64,000 nt of DNA, taken from NCBI RefSeq assembly GCF_013371495.1, contig NZ_JABWTA010000001.1, forward strand, positions 1,178,001 through 1,242,000, given 5' to 3'. The notes below the pieces were generated by a model that did no database searches, was not told the origin of the DNA, and worked only from the letters and a program-made list of their open reading frames with translations. This DNA is from Altererythrobacter lutimaris (GTDB taxonomy: Bacteria > Pseudomonadota > Alphaproteobacteria > Sphingomonadales > Sphingomonadaceae). The stretch's first letter is position 1; every line of letters begins with the position of its first letter. This document shows, piece by piece, positions 45,582-54,349 of the stretch. A program made the translations under genes and the position numbers.

Positions 45582-46430
45582 TCAGGAAGCGATGGCGCGG
45601 CGCTGCTCGCGCTCGTCCGGATGGCGTCCCGTGCGACCGCCATGTTCTTCCATGATAGTCGCCGCCGTATCACCCATGCCGCCCGCAATGCGAGTGTCGA
45701 CCGAAAGGAAGACCTTACCGCGACGGATCTCGTCATCATACTGCTGGGCGGTGACGCCATCGACATCGTGGTCGGTGAGCATCTTGGCAAGCGCGCCACC
45801 GGTTGCACCGATAACGCCGCTGACCGAAGCCATAGAGGACAAGGCCGATGCAGCAATCGCGCCGCCCGCGGCCACCGGACCAACACCAGGCACAAGCAGC
45901 ACGCCCATGCCCACCAAAGCGCCTGCAACACCACCGCTCGCAATGGCGCCGGCAACGCTGAATGTGGAATGACCTTCCGGCCACTCTGCTTGCGTGTCCA
46001 TGAACTGGCTCGCGCGGAACAAAAGCGAGATAGCGCGCGTCGGAATGCCTTCAGTGCGCAGCGCGCTGATCGCTTTCTCAGCCGCTTCGCGATCATCGAA
46101 CATCGCAGAAATCACATCGTCCTTGAGGACCTGTTCTTGCTGGCAGGCCTTGCGAAATGCTTTGGCGAAGGCCTCGCGGTCTTTCTCGCTGCGAAAGACA
46201 ACCCGCAAACCGGCGCTGTCATGCAGCTTCTGGACGCTCGGGCTGCGCTCCGGCTTGTAAAGCGTGCGCAGCAGCATCGCAGTCGTTGTCGGACGCATAG
46301 TCTGGTCCGTTCCGCGATTGATCCATTCCACCGAGCGCGGGCGCGGATGATCTGGCGCGAGGTAATTGATCGCGCGCAGCTCTTCGGCCTTGATCACATA
46401 TTGGATCGTTGAACTCGGTTTTTCACTCAT
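45582..46430 (-). CDS. YflT-like general stress protein with a glycine-rich hydrophobic core
   Basis: A 282-residue protein. Residues about 100-140 resemble the heat-induced stress protein YflT/DUF1269 domain (ISAMFDDREAAEKAISALRT, EGIPTRAISLLF). A central glycine- and alanine-rich stretch (GGVAGALVGMGVLLVPGVGP, then AAGGAIAASALSSM) could span the membrane as glycine zippers. The last part (YDDEIRRGKVFLSVDTR) matches the end of the same family. I treat it as a probable envelope or stress protein; its partner is not known. Confidence 0.7.
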   Translation of the reverse strand: MSEKPSSTIQYVIKAEELRAINYLAPDHPRPRSVEWINRGTDQTMRPTTTAMLLRTLYKPERSPSVQKLHDSAGLRVVFRSEKDREAFAKAFRKACQQEQVLKDDVISAMFDDREAAEKAISALRTEGIPTRAISLLFRASQFMDTQAEWPEGHSTFSVAGAIASGGVAGALVGMGVLLVPGVGPVAAGGAIAASALSSMASVSGVIGATGGALAKMLTDHDVDGVTAQQYDDEIRRGKVFLSVDTRIAGGMGDTAATIMEEHGGRTGRHPDEREQRRAIAS

Positions 46431-46562
46431 CCGACTGGTTAAAAAGAGGAAATCTGTCTGTAGTCTATTGCCACAAACATGGTTGTCTCAATCACGGACA
46501 AGCCCCCGCCCGAGTGTAAATTGGTGAAGATCAGCTTATCGCAGGCCCCCTTCCGGATAAGC

Positions 46563-47357
46563 TTAGTCGCGGAAGCTGGGATCAATCCGGTCAAGCTTAC
46601 GCAACAATGCCGGCCAAGCGAGCGCATTGGCGACCATGCCGATACCGGCAGGTGGTGTCTGCTCTTTGACCTTCTCCGGCGTGCCTTGCGGCGGATTGTA
46701 GAGATAGTCGCGGCCCGCAGCGAGCATCTTCACCTGCGCATCGCAAGCGCGCTCGATGAAATAGAGGCGCAGGAAGCATTCGCCGACACTCTTGCCGATG
46801 GTCAGCGTGCCGTGATTGCGCAGGATCATGGCGTGCTTGTCACCCATGTCCTCAACCAGCCGCTCTCTCTCTTCAAGATCCGTCGCGATACCTTCATACT
46901 CGTGATAGGCAATGTCAGCGCGCGCGATCATGCCTGTTTGCGTATGCTCTAGCAGACCATCCTTCATCGCACTGACCGCTTGGCCTGCCGGTGTATGCAA
47001 GTGCATGACCGAATGCGCGTCTTCGCAATTCATGTGCAGCGCGGAGTGGATCGTGAAGCCAGCCGGATTGACCGGATGCGGCGTTGGAATGACAGGCTGT
47101 CCATCAACGTCGATCTTGACCAGCGACGATGCGGTAATCTCTTCAAACATCATGTCATAGGGATTGATGAGGAAGTGATGCTCCGGCCCCGGCACACGCG
47201 CGGACAAATGAGTGAAGATCAGATCATCCCAACCGTAGAGAGCAACCAGACGATAGGCCGCAGCGAGATCGACCCGAACCGCCCATTCCTCATCGCTCAC
47301 CTGACCACGGATATCTGCATCCGATCCGCTGCCATTATCATTCATTACGGTTGCCAT
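46563..47357 (-). CDS. Class II aldolase/adducin family protein
   Basis: A 264-residue member of the AraD/FucA family. The zinc-binding pair HLHTPAG (His119, His121) and RNHGTLTIGKS (His182) are present, as is a Glu in FEEIT that could serve in catalysis. The segment PAGFTIHSALHM, before the zinc histidines, is typical of the adducin-like subgroup of uncertain substrate. Isolated from sugar genes, so its substrate is unknown. Confidence 0.88.
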   Translation of the reverse strand: MATVMNDNGSGSDADIRGQVSDEEWAVRVDLAAAYRLVALYGWDDLIFTHLSARVPGPEHHFLINPYDMMFEEITASSLVKIDVDGQPVIPTPHPVNPAGFTIHSALHMNCEDAHSVMHLHTPAGQAVSAMKDGLLEHTQTGMIARADIAYHEYEGIATDLEERERLVEDMGDKHAMILRNHGTLTIGKSVGECFLRLYFIERACDAQVKMLAAGRDYLYNPPQGTPEKVKEQTPPAGIGMVANALAWPALLRKLDRIDPSFRD

Positions 47358-47452
47358 GATGCATCCCTCTCTACGTTCAGTTTCAAGTGGCTACTAACAC
47401 GCCTCACGCCGAAACGGGACTCTGAATTGCAATTGGCAGCCTTCAGGCGGAA

Positions 47453-47794
47453 TCAGCCCATGCCCGGCAGATTGAAGCCAGGCGGCAATCCCATCCCACC
47501 CTGCACTTTCTTCATTTCCTCTTCGGACACGCGATCCGCCTTGTCGCGCGCATCGTTGAAAGCCGCCGTCACAAGGTCTTCGACCATTTGCTTCTCTTCC
47601 GGCTTCATCAGGCTCTCATCAATGGTGACAGCAAGAATGCGCCCCTTCGCACTCGCGCGAACCTTGACGAGTCCGCCGCCTGCCTGCCCTTCGACTTCAA
47701 TCGCGTCGAGCTTGGCCTGCATGTCATTCATCTGCGTCTGGATCGTCTCAGCTGCTTTTTGAGCTGCCTGGATCATTTCTTCCATCGATTTCAT
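47453..47794 (-). CDS. ybaB: Nucleoid-associated protein YbaB/EbfC
   Basis: A 113-residue DNA-binding homodimer. Typical blocks are MEEMIQAAQKAAETIQTQMN, VEGQAGGGLVKVRASAKGRI and IDESLMKPEEKQMVEDLVTA. It follows dnaX by 42 bases, as in most bacteria (dnaX-ybaB-recR). recR is not seen after it here. Confidence 0.96.
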   Translation of the reverse strand: MKSMEEMIQAAQKAAETIQTQMNDMQAKLDAIEVEGQAGGGLVKVRASAKGRILAVTIDESLMKPEEKQMVEDLVTAAFNDARDKADRVSEEEMKKVQGGMGLPPGFNLPGMG

Positions 47795-47836
47795 GGGTCG
47801 GGTCCTTTGTTGGGGGTCCGTTATTGCAAAGACATA

Positions 47837-49696
47837 TCAGCGGTTCCAGCGATCGCCGCCGGCGCGCGTGACATTGTCGGTCTCGTTGAGAATTTCTGCG
47901 TCGGGAAAGCCTTCCAGCACCGCTTTGACCAGCGGGTGGTTGCGGCGACGCTCTTCATCGGCTTTGGCCTTCGCTTCGGCCTGTTCGCGCAGGCTCGGCA
48001 CGCCATCGCTATCGCTTTGCTCAAGCTGCCAGCGCTGGCCGGTGACCTTGAGCAAGGCCTCGCGGATTTCAGGCGCAGGATCATCGCTGATGCCCGGCAC
48101 GAGCGAGTAAACGAGCCTGTCAGGCCCAATCTCGACGACGCGGATCCAGTCGCGCATCAGCTGGGCGACGCGCAATTGCCCGCTATCGTCGACTTGCTGC
48201 ACAAGCTGTTCCCAATCTGGTGCGCCTGCGCTTGCAACGGGTGCGGCTGACGGCGCTGCGCTCGTCTCCCCGCCCGGCGCAGGGCCGCGCTTGGCCAGCT
48301 CTTCCAGTCTGTCCGCAAGCTTGCCCGGATCAGGCAATTCATTGGCATGCAGCGCGCGCAGCAATGCCATTTGCGTGGACACAAGCGGGTCGGGCGCGCC
48401 GCGCACTTCCTCGTGGCCCTTCAGGAGCAATTGCCACAAGCGGTGCAACTGGCCCGCACTCAGCCTCGCCGCCAGTTCGCCAAGTGCCGCGCGTTCTTCG
48501 CTGCTTGGCGCGTCCGGTTCCGCCCCCGTGACTTTCGCGACCGTAATGCGGTGAATGAGGTCAAGCTGCCCGCGCATCAAGGCAAGCGGCTCCACGCCCA
48601 GCGCATACTGGTCTGCTACGCCGGCGAGCATGGCTTTGGCATCGCCTGCAAGAAGTTGTTCAAGCAGTTTGCGCTGCGCGCTCTTGTCCGCAAGGCCGAG
48701 CATGTCGCGCAGGCGAACAGCGGTGACCTTGCCGTCCGTGTCCAGGTCCGCATGCGCAATCGCCTGATCAAGGATCGACAAACCATCGCGCGCGGAGCCT
48801 TCTGCCGCGGCAGCGATCATGCGGATTGCTTCTTCCTCGGCTGCAACGCCTTCCTGCTCGCACACCCATGCGAAGTGCTTCTCCAGCAATTCAGCCGGGA
48901 TGCGCCGCAAATCGAAACGCTGCGTGCGGCTGAGCACAGTCACAGGAAGCTTCTCGACTTCCGTGGTCGCGAACAGGAATTTCACATGCGGAGGCGGTTC
49001 TTCCAGTGTCTTCAGCAGCGCGTTGAACGCGTTGCGGCTGAGCATGTGGACTTCGTCAATGATGTAGATCTTGTAGCGCGCGCTCACCGCAGCATAGCGC
49101 ACCGCTTCGATGATTTCGCGCACATCGTCGACACCGGTGTTGGAAGCCGCGTCCATTTCGATCACATCGATATGGCGGCCTTCCGCAATTGCGGTGCAAG
49201 GCTCGCACTGGCCGCAAGGATCAATCGTCGGCCCGCCCTGCCCGTCCGGCCCGACACAGTTCAAAGCCTTGGCGATCAGCCGCGCGGTCGACGTCTTGCC
49301 GACCCCGCGAACGCCGGTCATCAGGAAAGCGTGCGCCAGCCTGTCGCGCTTGATCGCATTGGCGAGCGTTGTGACCATCGCATCCTGGCCAACGAGCTCG
49401 CGGAATGTCTGCGGGCGGTATTTGCGCGCAAGCACGCGGTAGGGTTGGCTCGCTTCGTCCTTCGCAGGAGCGGCGTTTGGCGGCGCGCTCGGTGCTGGGT
49501 CCGCAATGGGTTCAGCTTGAGGTTCTGCTGTTGGTTCGGGTGTGGCTTCAGGCGCAGGATCGCCAAACATCGCCGACTGCCCGGCAGCCTCGAGGTCAGC
49601 CGCACTCGGCTGCTGCTCTTGCGCTTCCGCTTCGTGCCCTTCTTCAGGCCCTTCAGCCCAAGGCGGCGAATCCGTGTTTTCTGGTGAATCACCCAT
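47837..49696 (-). CDS. dnaX: DNA polymerase III subunits gamma and tau
   Basis: Clamp-loader ATPase. An N-terminal extension of about 80 residues, rich in Glu, Pro and Ala, precedes YRVLARKYRPQTFRELVGQD. The Walker A is GVRGVGKTSTARL; the zinc site comprises CVG, then CGQCEPC; the sensor and DEVH motif is IIDEVHMLSRNAFN. A C-terminal tau-type domain (after about 480) has PLVKAVLEGFPDAEILNETD. The length is 619 residues. The start is ATG 49696; GTG 49702 is possible. Confidence 0.95.
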   Translation of the reverse strand: MGDSPENTDSPPWAEGPEEGHEAEAQEQQPSAADLEAAGQSAMFGDPAPEATPEPTAEPQAEPIADPAPSAPPNAAPAKDEASQPYRVLARKYRPQTFRELVGQDAMVTTLANAIKRDRLAHAFLMTGVRGVGKTSTARLIAKALNCVGPDGQGGPTIDPCGQCEPCTAIAEGRHIDVIEMDAASNTGVDDVREIIEAVRYAAVSARYKIYIIDEVHMLSRNAFNALLKTLEEPPPHVKFLFATTEVEKLPVTVLSRTQRFDLRRIPAELLEKHFAWVCEQEGVAAEEEAIRMIAAAAEGSARDGLSILDQAIAHADLDTDGKVTAVRLRDMLGLADKSAQRKLLEQLLAGDAKAMLAGVADQYALGVEPLALMRGQLDLIHRITVAKVTGAEPDAPSSEERAALGELAARLSAGQLHRLWQLLLKGHEEVRGAPDPLVSTQMALLRALHANELPDPGKLADRLEELAKRGPAPGGETSAAPSAAPVASAGAPDWEQLVQQVDDSGQLRVAQLMRDWIRVVEIGPDRLVYSLVPGISDDPAPEIREALLKVTGQRWQLEQSDSDGVPSLREQAEAKAKADEERRRNHPLVKAVLEGFPDAEILNETDNVTRAGGDRWNR

Positions 49697-49754
49697 GCTC
49701 ACTAGCTACGCGCTAGCGGCGCTTTTGTCATGGTGTGTGTGGGAGATTTCCGGT

Positions 49755-49832
49755 GCCACCCGCACCCTCTGCCCTTCCACCCGGAGCCTACGGGGATACC
49801 ATCCGGGTGGAAGGGCAGAGGGTGCGGGTGGC
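49755..49832. repeat. Large perfect inverted repeat between SRP RNA and dnaX
   Basis: Two 30-base arms (49755-49784 and 49803-49832), perfectly complementary, with an 18-base loop. It lies 24 bases after the T-tract of the SRP RNA gene and upstream of dnaX. It could add termination, or be a mobile palindromic repeat. Confidence 0.9.
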
Positions 49833-49856
49833 TAGGCCAATTCAGAGAGCCTCATG

Positions 49857-49953
49857 AAAAAGGAGCCGAGCGACCCGCCGCAATCCACCTGGGCTGCTTC
49901 CTTCCGGACCTGACCCGGTGAGCGAACGCAAACGTCCACCCGACTCCCGGAGC
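49857..49953 (-). ncRNA. ffs: Signal recognition particle RNA (4.5S, small type)
   Basis: On the minus strand the invariant apical hairpin with the GGAA tetraloop is present: CAGGTCCGGAAGGAAGCAGC. The flanks CACCGGGT and CCCAGGTG form the symmetric-loop helix, and the outer stem closes with GGGAGTCGGGT and GGTCGCTCGGCTCC. A run of five T (49861-49857) ends the RNA. The 5' end is estimated. The RNA works with Ffh (not in this window) and FtsY (in this window). dnaX lies downstream on the same strand. Confidence 0.92.
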
Positions 49954-49993
49954 GCCATATGGCGAGCAAAATGCGATTCTTCAAGTGTATTTA

Positions 49994-50073
49994 CCCACCC
50001 CGACCCCTCCCGCCTGCGGGAGGGGAGCGAGACTTGCCGAACTGGCAGGTGAGGCTAGTCGCAGCGGGGTGGG
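49994..50073. repeat. 80-bp REP-like palindromic element
   Basis: Outer arms CCCACCCCG (49994-50002) and CGGGGTGGG (50065-50073) enclose an inner perfect hairpin, CCCCTCCCGC/GCGGGAGGGG (50004-50025) with a two-base loop. It lies right after the NDUFS4-like gene stop (50083 on the minus strand) and before the SRP RNA promoter. Confidence 0.85.
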
Positions 50074-50082
50074 CGCGCTTTC

Positions 50083-50361
50083 TTACCTAAAATTATCGGC
50101 GTAAGCCTGCAGCTTAAGTGACTTTGGCGGTGTTGCATGGACCCGCGCGGTGATCCCGTATTTCTCCGTATAGGCTTTCGCGGCCTCTTTGGTCGGAAAA
50201 GACAGCGAAACCTGCGCCTGCGTATCTCCGCTGCCGGTCCAGCCCATCAGCGGATCAGCCTTGCGCGCTTCGGATTGCTCGAATTCGAGCACCCAGTCAT
50301 CGGTCCGCGCCTTGCCGGACTGCATCGCTGATTTCGGTCTCTGGTATATTCTCGCCGCCAT
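50083..50361 (-). CDS. NADH dehydrogenase accessory subunit, NDUFS4-like
   Basis: A 92-residue protein of the ETC complex I subunit family (NDUFS4/18 kDa). Recognisable blocks are ARIYQRPKSAMQSGKART, DDWVLEFEQSEARKADPLMG and WTGSGDTQAQVSLSFPTKEA, then AYTEKYGITARVH. It belongs to the accessory subunits of alphaproteobacterial complex I that were kept in mitochondria. The nuo operon is not in this window. ATG 50361 has GGGGAATTC before it. Confidence 0.92.
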   Translation of the reverse strand: MAARIYQRPKSAMQSGKARTDDWVLEFEQSEARKADPLMGWTGSGDTQAQVSLSFPTKEAAKAYTEKYGITARVHATPPKSLKLQAYADNFR

Positions 50362-50523
50362 GAATTCCCCTTTCTTCAACATACCGAAGAAATCAAGTCC
50401 AATTCGGCCGCAAGGGCGACTGCCCGCCCGCAGCGTGGGCAGCTTGCCTGCCCGAAAGCGAGGATAGCCAAGCGAACGGATGTGAGTGAGCCTGCACTCG
50501 CGAAAGCGGGTGGCGCTTGAGGC

Positions 50524-52947
50524 TCAACGATTAAACGCGTTCTTCGTTTTGAGGCTCGGTTTTTCTGTCCAAGGCTCATCAGGCCAGCGATGTTTGGGAT
50601 AGCGGCCTTTCATATCCTTCTTCACGTCGGCCCAGCTACCGCGCCAGAATCCAGGCAGATCGCGGGTTGACTGGATCGGGCGGCCAGCCGGGCTGGTGAG
50701 CTTCAAAAGCAGCGGCGTATTGCCAATCATCGGATGCCTGTCGAGTCCAAAGAGCGCCTGGACGCGAACCTCCACTGACGGGGCATCATCGCCTGAGTAG
50801 TCAATGTTGTGGCGTGTCCCGGCAGGCGAGGTGAACTCACGCGGCGCTTGCTCGTCGAGCCGCTGCCGATCCTCCCAGCTGAGCATGTTCAGGATCGCAT
50901 CGATGATTTTGCCTTTAGCGATCTCCATATCTCTGCGCCCCGTCAACAGAGGTACGAGCCACATTTCCGCACGATCTCGCAGTATCTCAGGGTTTAGCGC
51001 GTTTATCTCGGCATATCTCCCGCGTGCCAGGAGCTCGCTCGGAACAAGGTTTTCCAGCTGTTCCAACGCGTTTTCCACTAAGATATCCACAAGCGCCTGC
51101 GGGTCCGGATCAGAGTCAGGACCGCTCGCCAAAGTGATTGCACCGAGCCGCCTGACGAGCCTTGCCTCTGCCCGATTTGCCTCGCTATTCCAGTGAATTA
51201 CAGACGTTTTCTCGATCAGATGCGAACAGTGCGCTTCGATCTCTACCAAGCTCAGTTCCGCCGCCGCTGTGATCCGCGCGCCCTTCGCGGAACCGGTCGC
51301 ATCTCCGATGATAATCCACTCAGCCCCTGAAAGCGGCGATGCGGGATCCAGCCGGAACCCACTGCCACCAGCCGACAGCCAGTTTTCGCCTGATTTATCA
51401 CGCTTTTTTGCAATGAAGTCGGGTCTTGCCTGCGCCAGAAAAAGGGCCGGATTGACCGCATCATTTCGCGAACCTTCGACCAGGTTCTCAGCCGCTCTCG
51501 CCCAGCGTTGAGCGAGCTTTCTGGACGCTTCCGCTCGCCCGCCGCGCTCGTTATTCCAGCGCGAAAACCTCTGGTGTAAATCCTCGCCGCGCCCACCCAG
51601 CCCGCGTTCCTGCACCAGGAGGACCAGCTTGGCCGCATCCTCAGCCTGACCCGCTTCAGCGCCTGCTAGAACTGCCGCTGCCGAACCGGGATCAAGCGGG
51701 AGCGAAGCGATTGATTCGCCTCGCTTTGTGATCCGCGCATCGCCGCCCAGCGCGCCAAGTCTTTCAAGCTGAGCGCGCGCTGCCGCAATGGAGCCGACAG
51801 GCGGTAGATCAAGCCAAGGCAAGCTCATCGGATCAGCCGTGCCCCATTTGGCCAAGGTCAGAACCAGAGGCGCAAGGTCAGCCGTTTCTATCTCTGGCGG
51901 CGCGAACTCAGGCCTGCCCGCATGCCCATGCTCTTCCCACAGGCGATAAGCCACACCCGGCCCTTGCCGCGCTGCGCGCCCTGCCCTTTGTGCAGACGCC
52001 GCCTGGCTCGCGCGGTGGGTGACGAGGCGCGTTGACCCGGCCTGTTTGTCATATTCCGCCATGCGGGCGAGGCCGCTATCGACCACCACTCGCACACCAT
52101 CCAGCGTCAGTGACGTCTCAGCGATTGCGCTGGCCAGAACGATGCGTCGACGCCCTTCCGGATCGCGCTTAATCGCGGCGCGCTGCTGCGCGGGCTGGAC
52201 CTGTCCGTGAAGCGGGAGGACAGGCGTATCCGGCAAACGCGCTTCCAGGCGTTCGCGCGTTCGCTCGATCTCGCCAACGCCAGGCAGAAAGGCGAGGATG
52301 TCGCCTTCTTCCTCGCGCCACGCCTGCATCACCGCGCTTGCCATCGCGTCTTCGAGCCGCGCATCAGGCGATGAGCCAAGCCACTTGATTTCAAGCGGAA
52401 AGGCGCGGCCTTTGCTTTCGATCACAGGCGCACCCTCGCCCAGCAAGTTCGCGAAACGAGCGCCATCAATCGTCGCGCTCATCACCAGCACCCGCAACTC
52501 GTCGCGCAGCACGGTGCGGCTTTCCAATGCGAGGGCCAAACCCAGATCGCTGTCGAGATGCCGCTCATGCGCTTCGTCAAACAAAACGGCTGAAACACCC
52601 GTCAATTCCGGATCTTCAACGATACGATTGACGAAGATCGCTTCTGTTACGACGAGAATGCGCGTCTTCGCAGAGGTTTTGCTGTCCAGCCGCGTGAGAT
52701 AGCCTACCGTCTCGCCCGGCTTTTCACCCAGCATTTCCGCCATGCGCTCCGCTGCTGCTCGAGCGGCGACGCGGCGCGGTGACGTCAATATGATCTGACC
52801 GGTGCACCACTCGGCCTCCAGTAAAGCGCGCGCGACTGCTGTGGTTTTGCCTGCACCAGGAGGCGCGACGAGGACTGCTGCACCGCGCTCTGCAAGAGCG
52901 CTTTGCAGGCCCTCTATGACATCATGGATGGGAAGTGCGGTGCTCAA
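50524..52947 (-). CDS. hrpB: ATP-dependent helicase HrpB
   Basis: DEAH-box helicase of 807 residues. Walker A APPGAGKTTAVARA (29-36), DEAH box LFDEAHERHLDSDL, SAT motif VMSATIDGARFANL, and the C-terminal helicase-conserved blocks QRAGRAARQGPGVAYRLW. A HrpB-specific C-terminal domain is present (RLVRRLGAITLASGPDSDPD). Relatives are linked to stress or DNA processing; the physiological role is not settled. The spacer 50362-50523 to the NDUFS4-like gene holds repetitive-looking sequence with no gene. Confidence 0.93.
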   Translation of the reverse strand: MSTALPIHDVIEGLQSALAERGAAVLVAPPGAGKTTAVARALLEAEWCTGQIILTSPRRVAARAAAERMAEMLGEKPGETVGYLTRLDSKTSAKTRILVVTEAIFVNRIVEDPELTGVSAVLFDEAHERHLDSDLGLALALESRTVLRDELRVLVMSATIDGARFANLLGEGAPVIESKGRAFPLEIKWLGSSPDARLEDAMASAVMQAWREEEGDILAFLPGVGEIERTRERLEARLPDTPVLPLHGQVQPAQQRAAIKRDPEGRRRIVLASAIAETSLTLDGVRVVVDSGLARMAEYDKQAGSTRLVTHRASQAASAQRAGRAARQGPGVAYRLWEEHGHAGRPEFAPPEIETADLAPLVLTLAKWGTADPMSLPWLDLPPVGSIAAARAQLERLGALGGDARITKRGESIASLPLDPGSAAAVLAGAEAGQAEDAAKLVLLVQERGLGGRGEDLHQRFSRWNNERGGRAEASRKLAQRWARAAENLVEGSRNDAVNPALFLAQARPDFIAKKRDKSGENWLSAGGSGFRLDPASPLSGAEWIIIGDATGSAKGARITAAAELSLVEIEAHCSHLIEKTSVIHWNSEANRAEARLVRRLGAITLASGPDSDPDPQALVDILVENALEQLENLVPSELLARGRYAEINALNPEILRDRAEMWLVPLLTGRRDMEIAKGKIIDAILNMLSWEDRQRLDEQAPREFTSPAGTRHNIDYSGDDAPSVEVRVQALFGLDRHPMIGNTPLLLKLTSPAGRPIQSTRDLPGFWRGSWADVKKDMKGRYPKHRWPDEPWTEKPSLKTKNAFNR

Positions 52948-52959
52948 AACCCCGGCGGA

Positions 52960-53970
52960 TTAGTAGCCGCGCGCGACAGCGAAATGCGCGGCTTCCGCCA
53001 TGGCAGCGCGTGCTTTGCTGTCAGGGAAGATCGAGATTGCATCGATCGCGCGCTGCGCAAAATGCCGCGCCCGCTCACGCGTATCCTCAACCGCATTATG
53101 CTTGTTGATGAGCTCAATCGCGTGGGCGAGATCGTCATCCGAAGTACGATGGCCAGCGATCGCAGCCTTCCAGAACTTGCGCTCTTCTTCATCGCCGCGC
53201 GCATGTGCCAGGATGACCGGCAAAGTCATCTTGCCCTCGCGGAAGTCGTCGCCTTGATCCTTGCCCATCTCAGCCGCTTCGGAATCGTAGTCGATCGCAT
53301 CATCGACGAGCTGAAATGCTACGCCCAGATTACGTCCGAAATCATCCAGCGCCTGCTCTTGTTCCTCCGAACACTCCGCTACTACTGCGCTAATCCGGCT
53401 TGCAGCAGCAAACAAAGCAGCTGTCTTCGCACCGATAATGTGCAGGTAGCGCTCTTCGCTGGTCTCGATCTGACGCTGGGCGGTGAGCTGGGAGACTTCG
53501 CCTTCCGCGATCACCGCGCTTGCGCTGCTGAGGATCTTGAGAACCTTGAGGCTGCCGTCCTCGGTCATCAACTCAAACGCGCGACTGAACAGGAAGTCGC
53601 CAACCAATACCGTCGCCGGATTGCCAAATATGATATTGGCAGCGGCCTTGCCGCGCCTTAGCTCGCTGCCATCGACGACATCATCGTGCAGCAAAGTGGC
53701 GGTGTGAATGAACTCTACCGCTGCAGCGAGCTTGTGATGCCGCGTGCCGTTATATCCGACGAGCTCGGCGCCAGCCAGCGTGAGCATTGGACGCAGCCGT
53801 TTGCCACCGCCCGAAATCAAGTGTCCAGCCAATCGCGGGATGAGCGGAATTTCGCTCTGCATCCGGTCGAGAATGACCTGATTGACGCTGTTCATGCCGC
53901 TAGCAGTGAGCGAAAGCATAGGCTCAAGCGAGGGACGTTTGCGCGGTAGAGGAACGACTTCAGCGGACAT
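52960..53970 (-). CDS. ispB: Long-chain polyprenyl diphosphate synthase (ubiquinone side chain)
   Basis: Trans-prenyltransferase of 336 residues making an octa- to decaprenyl diphosphate for ubiquinone. First Asp-rich motif LLHDDVVDGSELRRGK and second QLVDDAIDYDSE are complete. The bulky residues before the first motif (IHTATLL) suit a long product. A stretch GGGKRLRPMLTLAG binds the diphosphate. It is 12 bases from hrpB's start, and it is divergent from the chorismate mutase gene. The exact chain length is not visible. Confidence 0.93.
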   Translation of the reverse strand: MSAEVVPLPRKRPSLEPMLSLTASGMNSVNQVILDRMQSEIPLIPRLAGHLISGGGKRLRPMLTLAGAELVGYNGTRHHKLAAAVEFIHTATLLHDDVVDGSELRRGKAAANIIFGNPATVLVGDFLFSRAFELMTEDGSLKVLKILSSASAVIAEGEVSQLTAQRQIETSEERYLHIIGAKTAALFAAASRISAVVAECSEEQEQALDDFGRNLGVAFQLVDDAIDYDSEAAEMGKDQGDDFREGKMTLPVILAHARGDEEERKFWKAAIAGHRTSDDDLAHAIELINKHNAVEDTRERARHFAQRAIDAISIFPDSKARAAMAEAAHFAVARGY

Positions 53971-54035
53971 CGCAGATCACATGGCGTTCGCATCGCAGCT
54001 TGGCAAGCGTGGATTTGGTGCTAGCTATGCAAGCC

Positions 54036-54344
54036 ATGTCCGATGAAACGCACTCTACCGCTGGCGATGATCCGGTTCTCACCGGCTTTCGCAAGAGCAT
54101 CGACAATATCGATGCGGCGATCATTCACATGTTGGCTGAGCGCTTTCGTATTACTCAGGCGGTGGGCGAATACAAAGCCAAGGTCACGCTCCCACCAGCC
54201 GATCCGGACCGTGAAAAACGCCAGATCGAGCGGCTGCGTCGTTTATCAGAGGAAGCTGATCTCGACCCGGAGTTCAGCGAGAAATTTCTGCGCTTCATTA
54301 TCGACGAAGTGATCCGCCACCACGAGCAAGCGCGGCAAAAATAG
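54036..54344 (+). CDS. Chorismate mutase (AroQ class)
   Basis: A 102-residue, all-helical AroQ-type domain. FRKSIDNIDAAIIHMLAERF, RITQAVGEYKAK and EKRQIERLRRLSEEADLDPE carry the Arg and Lys residues that bind prephenate; FIIDEVIRHHEQAR is the last helix. It makes prephenate for phenylalanine and tyrosine. It could start at 54027 (MQAMSDE) as well. It is convergent with the histidine kinase gene, five bases away. Confidence 0.88.
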   Translation: MSDETHSTAGDDPVLTGFRKSIDNIDAAIIHMLAERFRITQAVGEYKAKVTLPPADPDREKRQIERLRRLSEEADLDPEFSEKFLRFIIDEVIRHHEQARQK

Positions 54345-54349
54345 TGCGA

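Larger units (their letters stand above)
49703..50082. other. 380-base spacer with two palindromes and the SRP RNA gene
   Basis: Between dnaX and the NDUFS4-like gene. It holds a 78-bp inverted repeat, the SRP RNA gene and an 80-bp REP-like element; no protein gene seen. Confidence 0.7.

Noticed and set aside
48347..49687. 446-codon open frame antisense to dnaX
   Set aside because: dnaX on the other strand has complete clamp-loader motifs; the antisense frame has no domain and no start site.
50362..50523. Frame with FASAGSLTSVRLAI on the minus strand
   Set aside because: It looks like repetitive or palindromic spacer sequence; no start site or recognisable domain.
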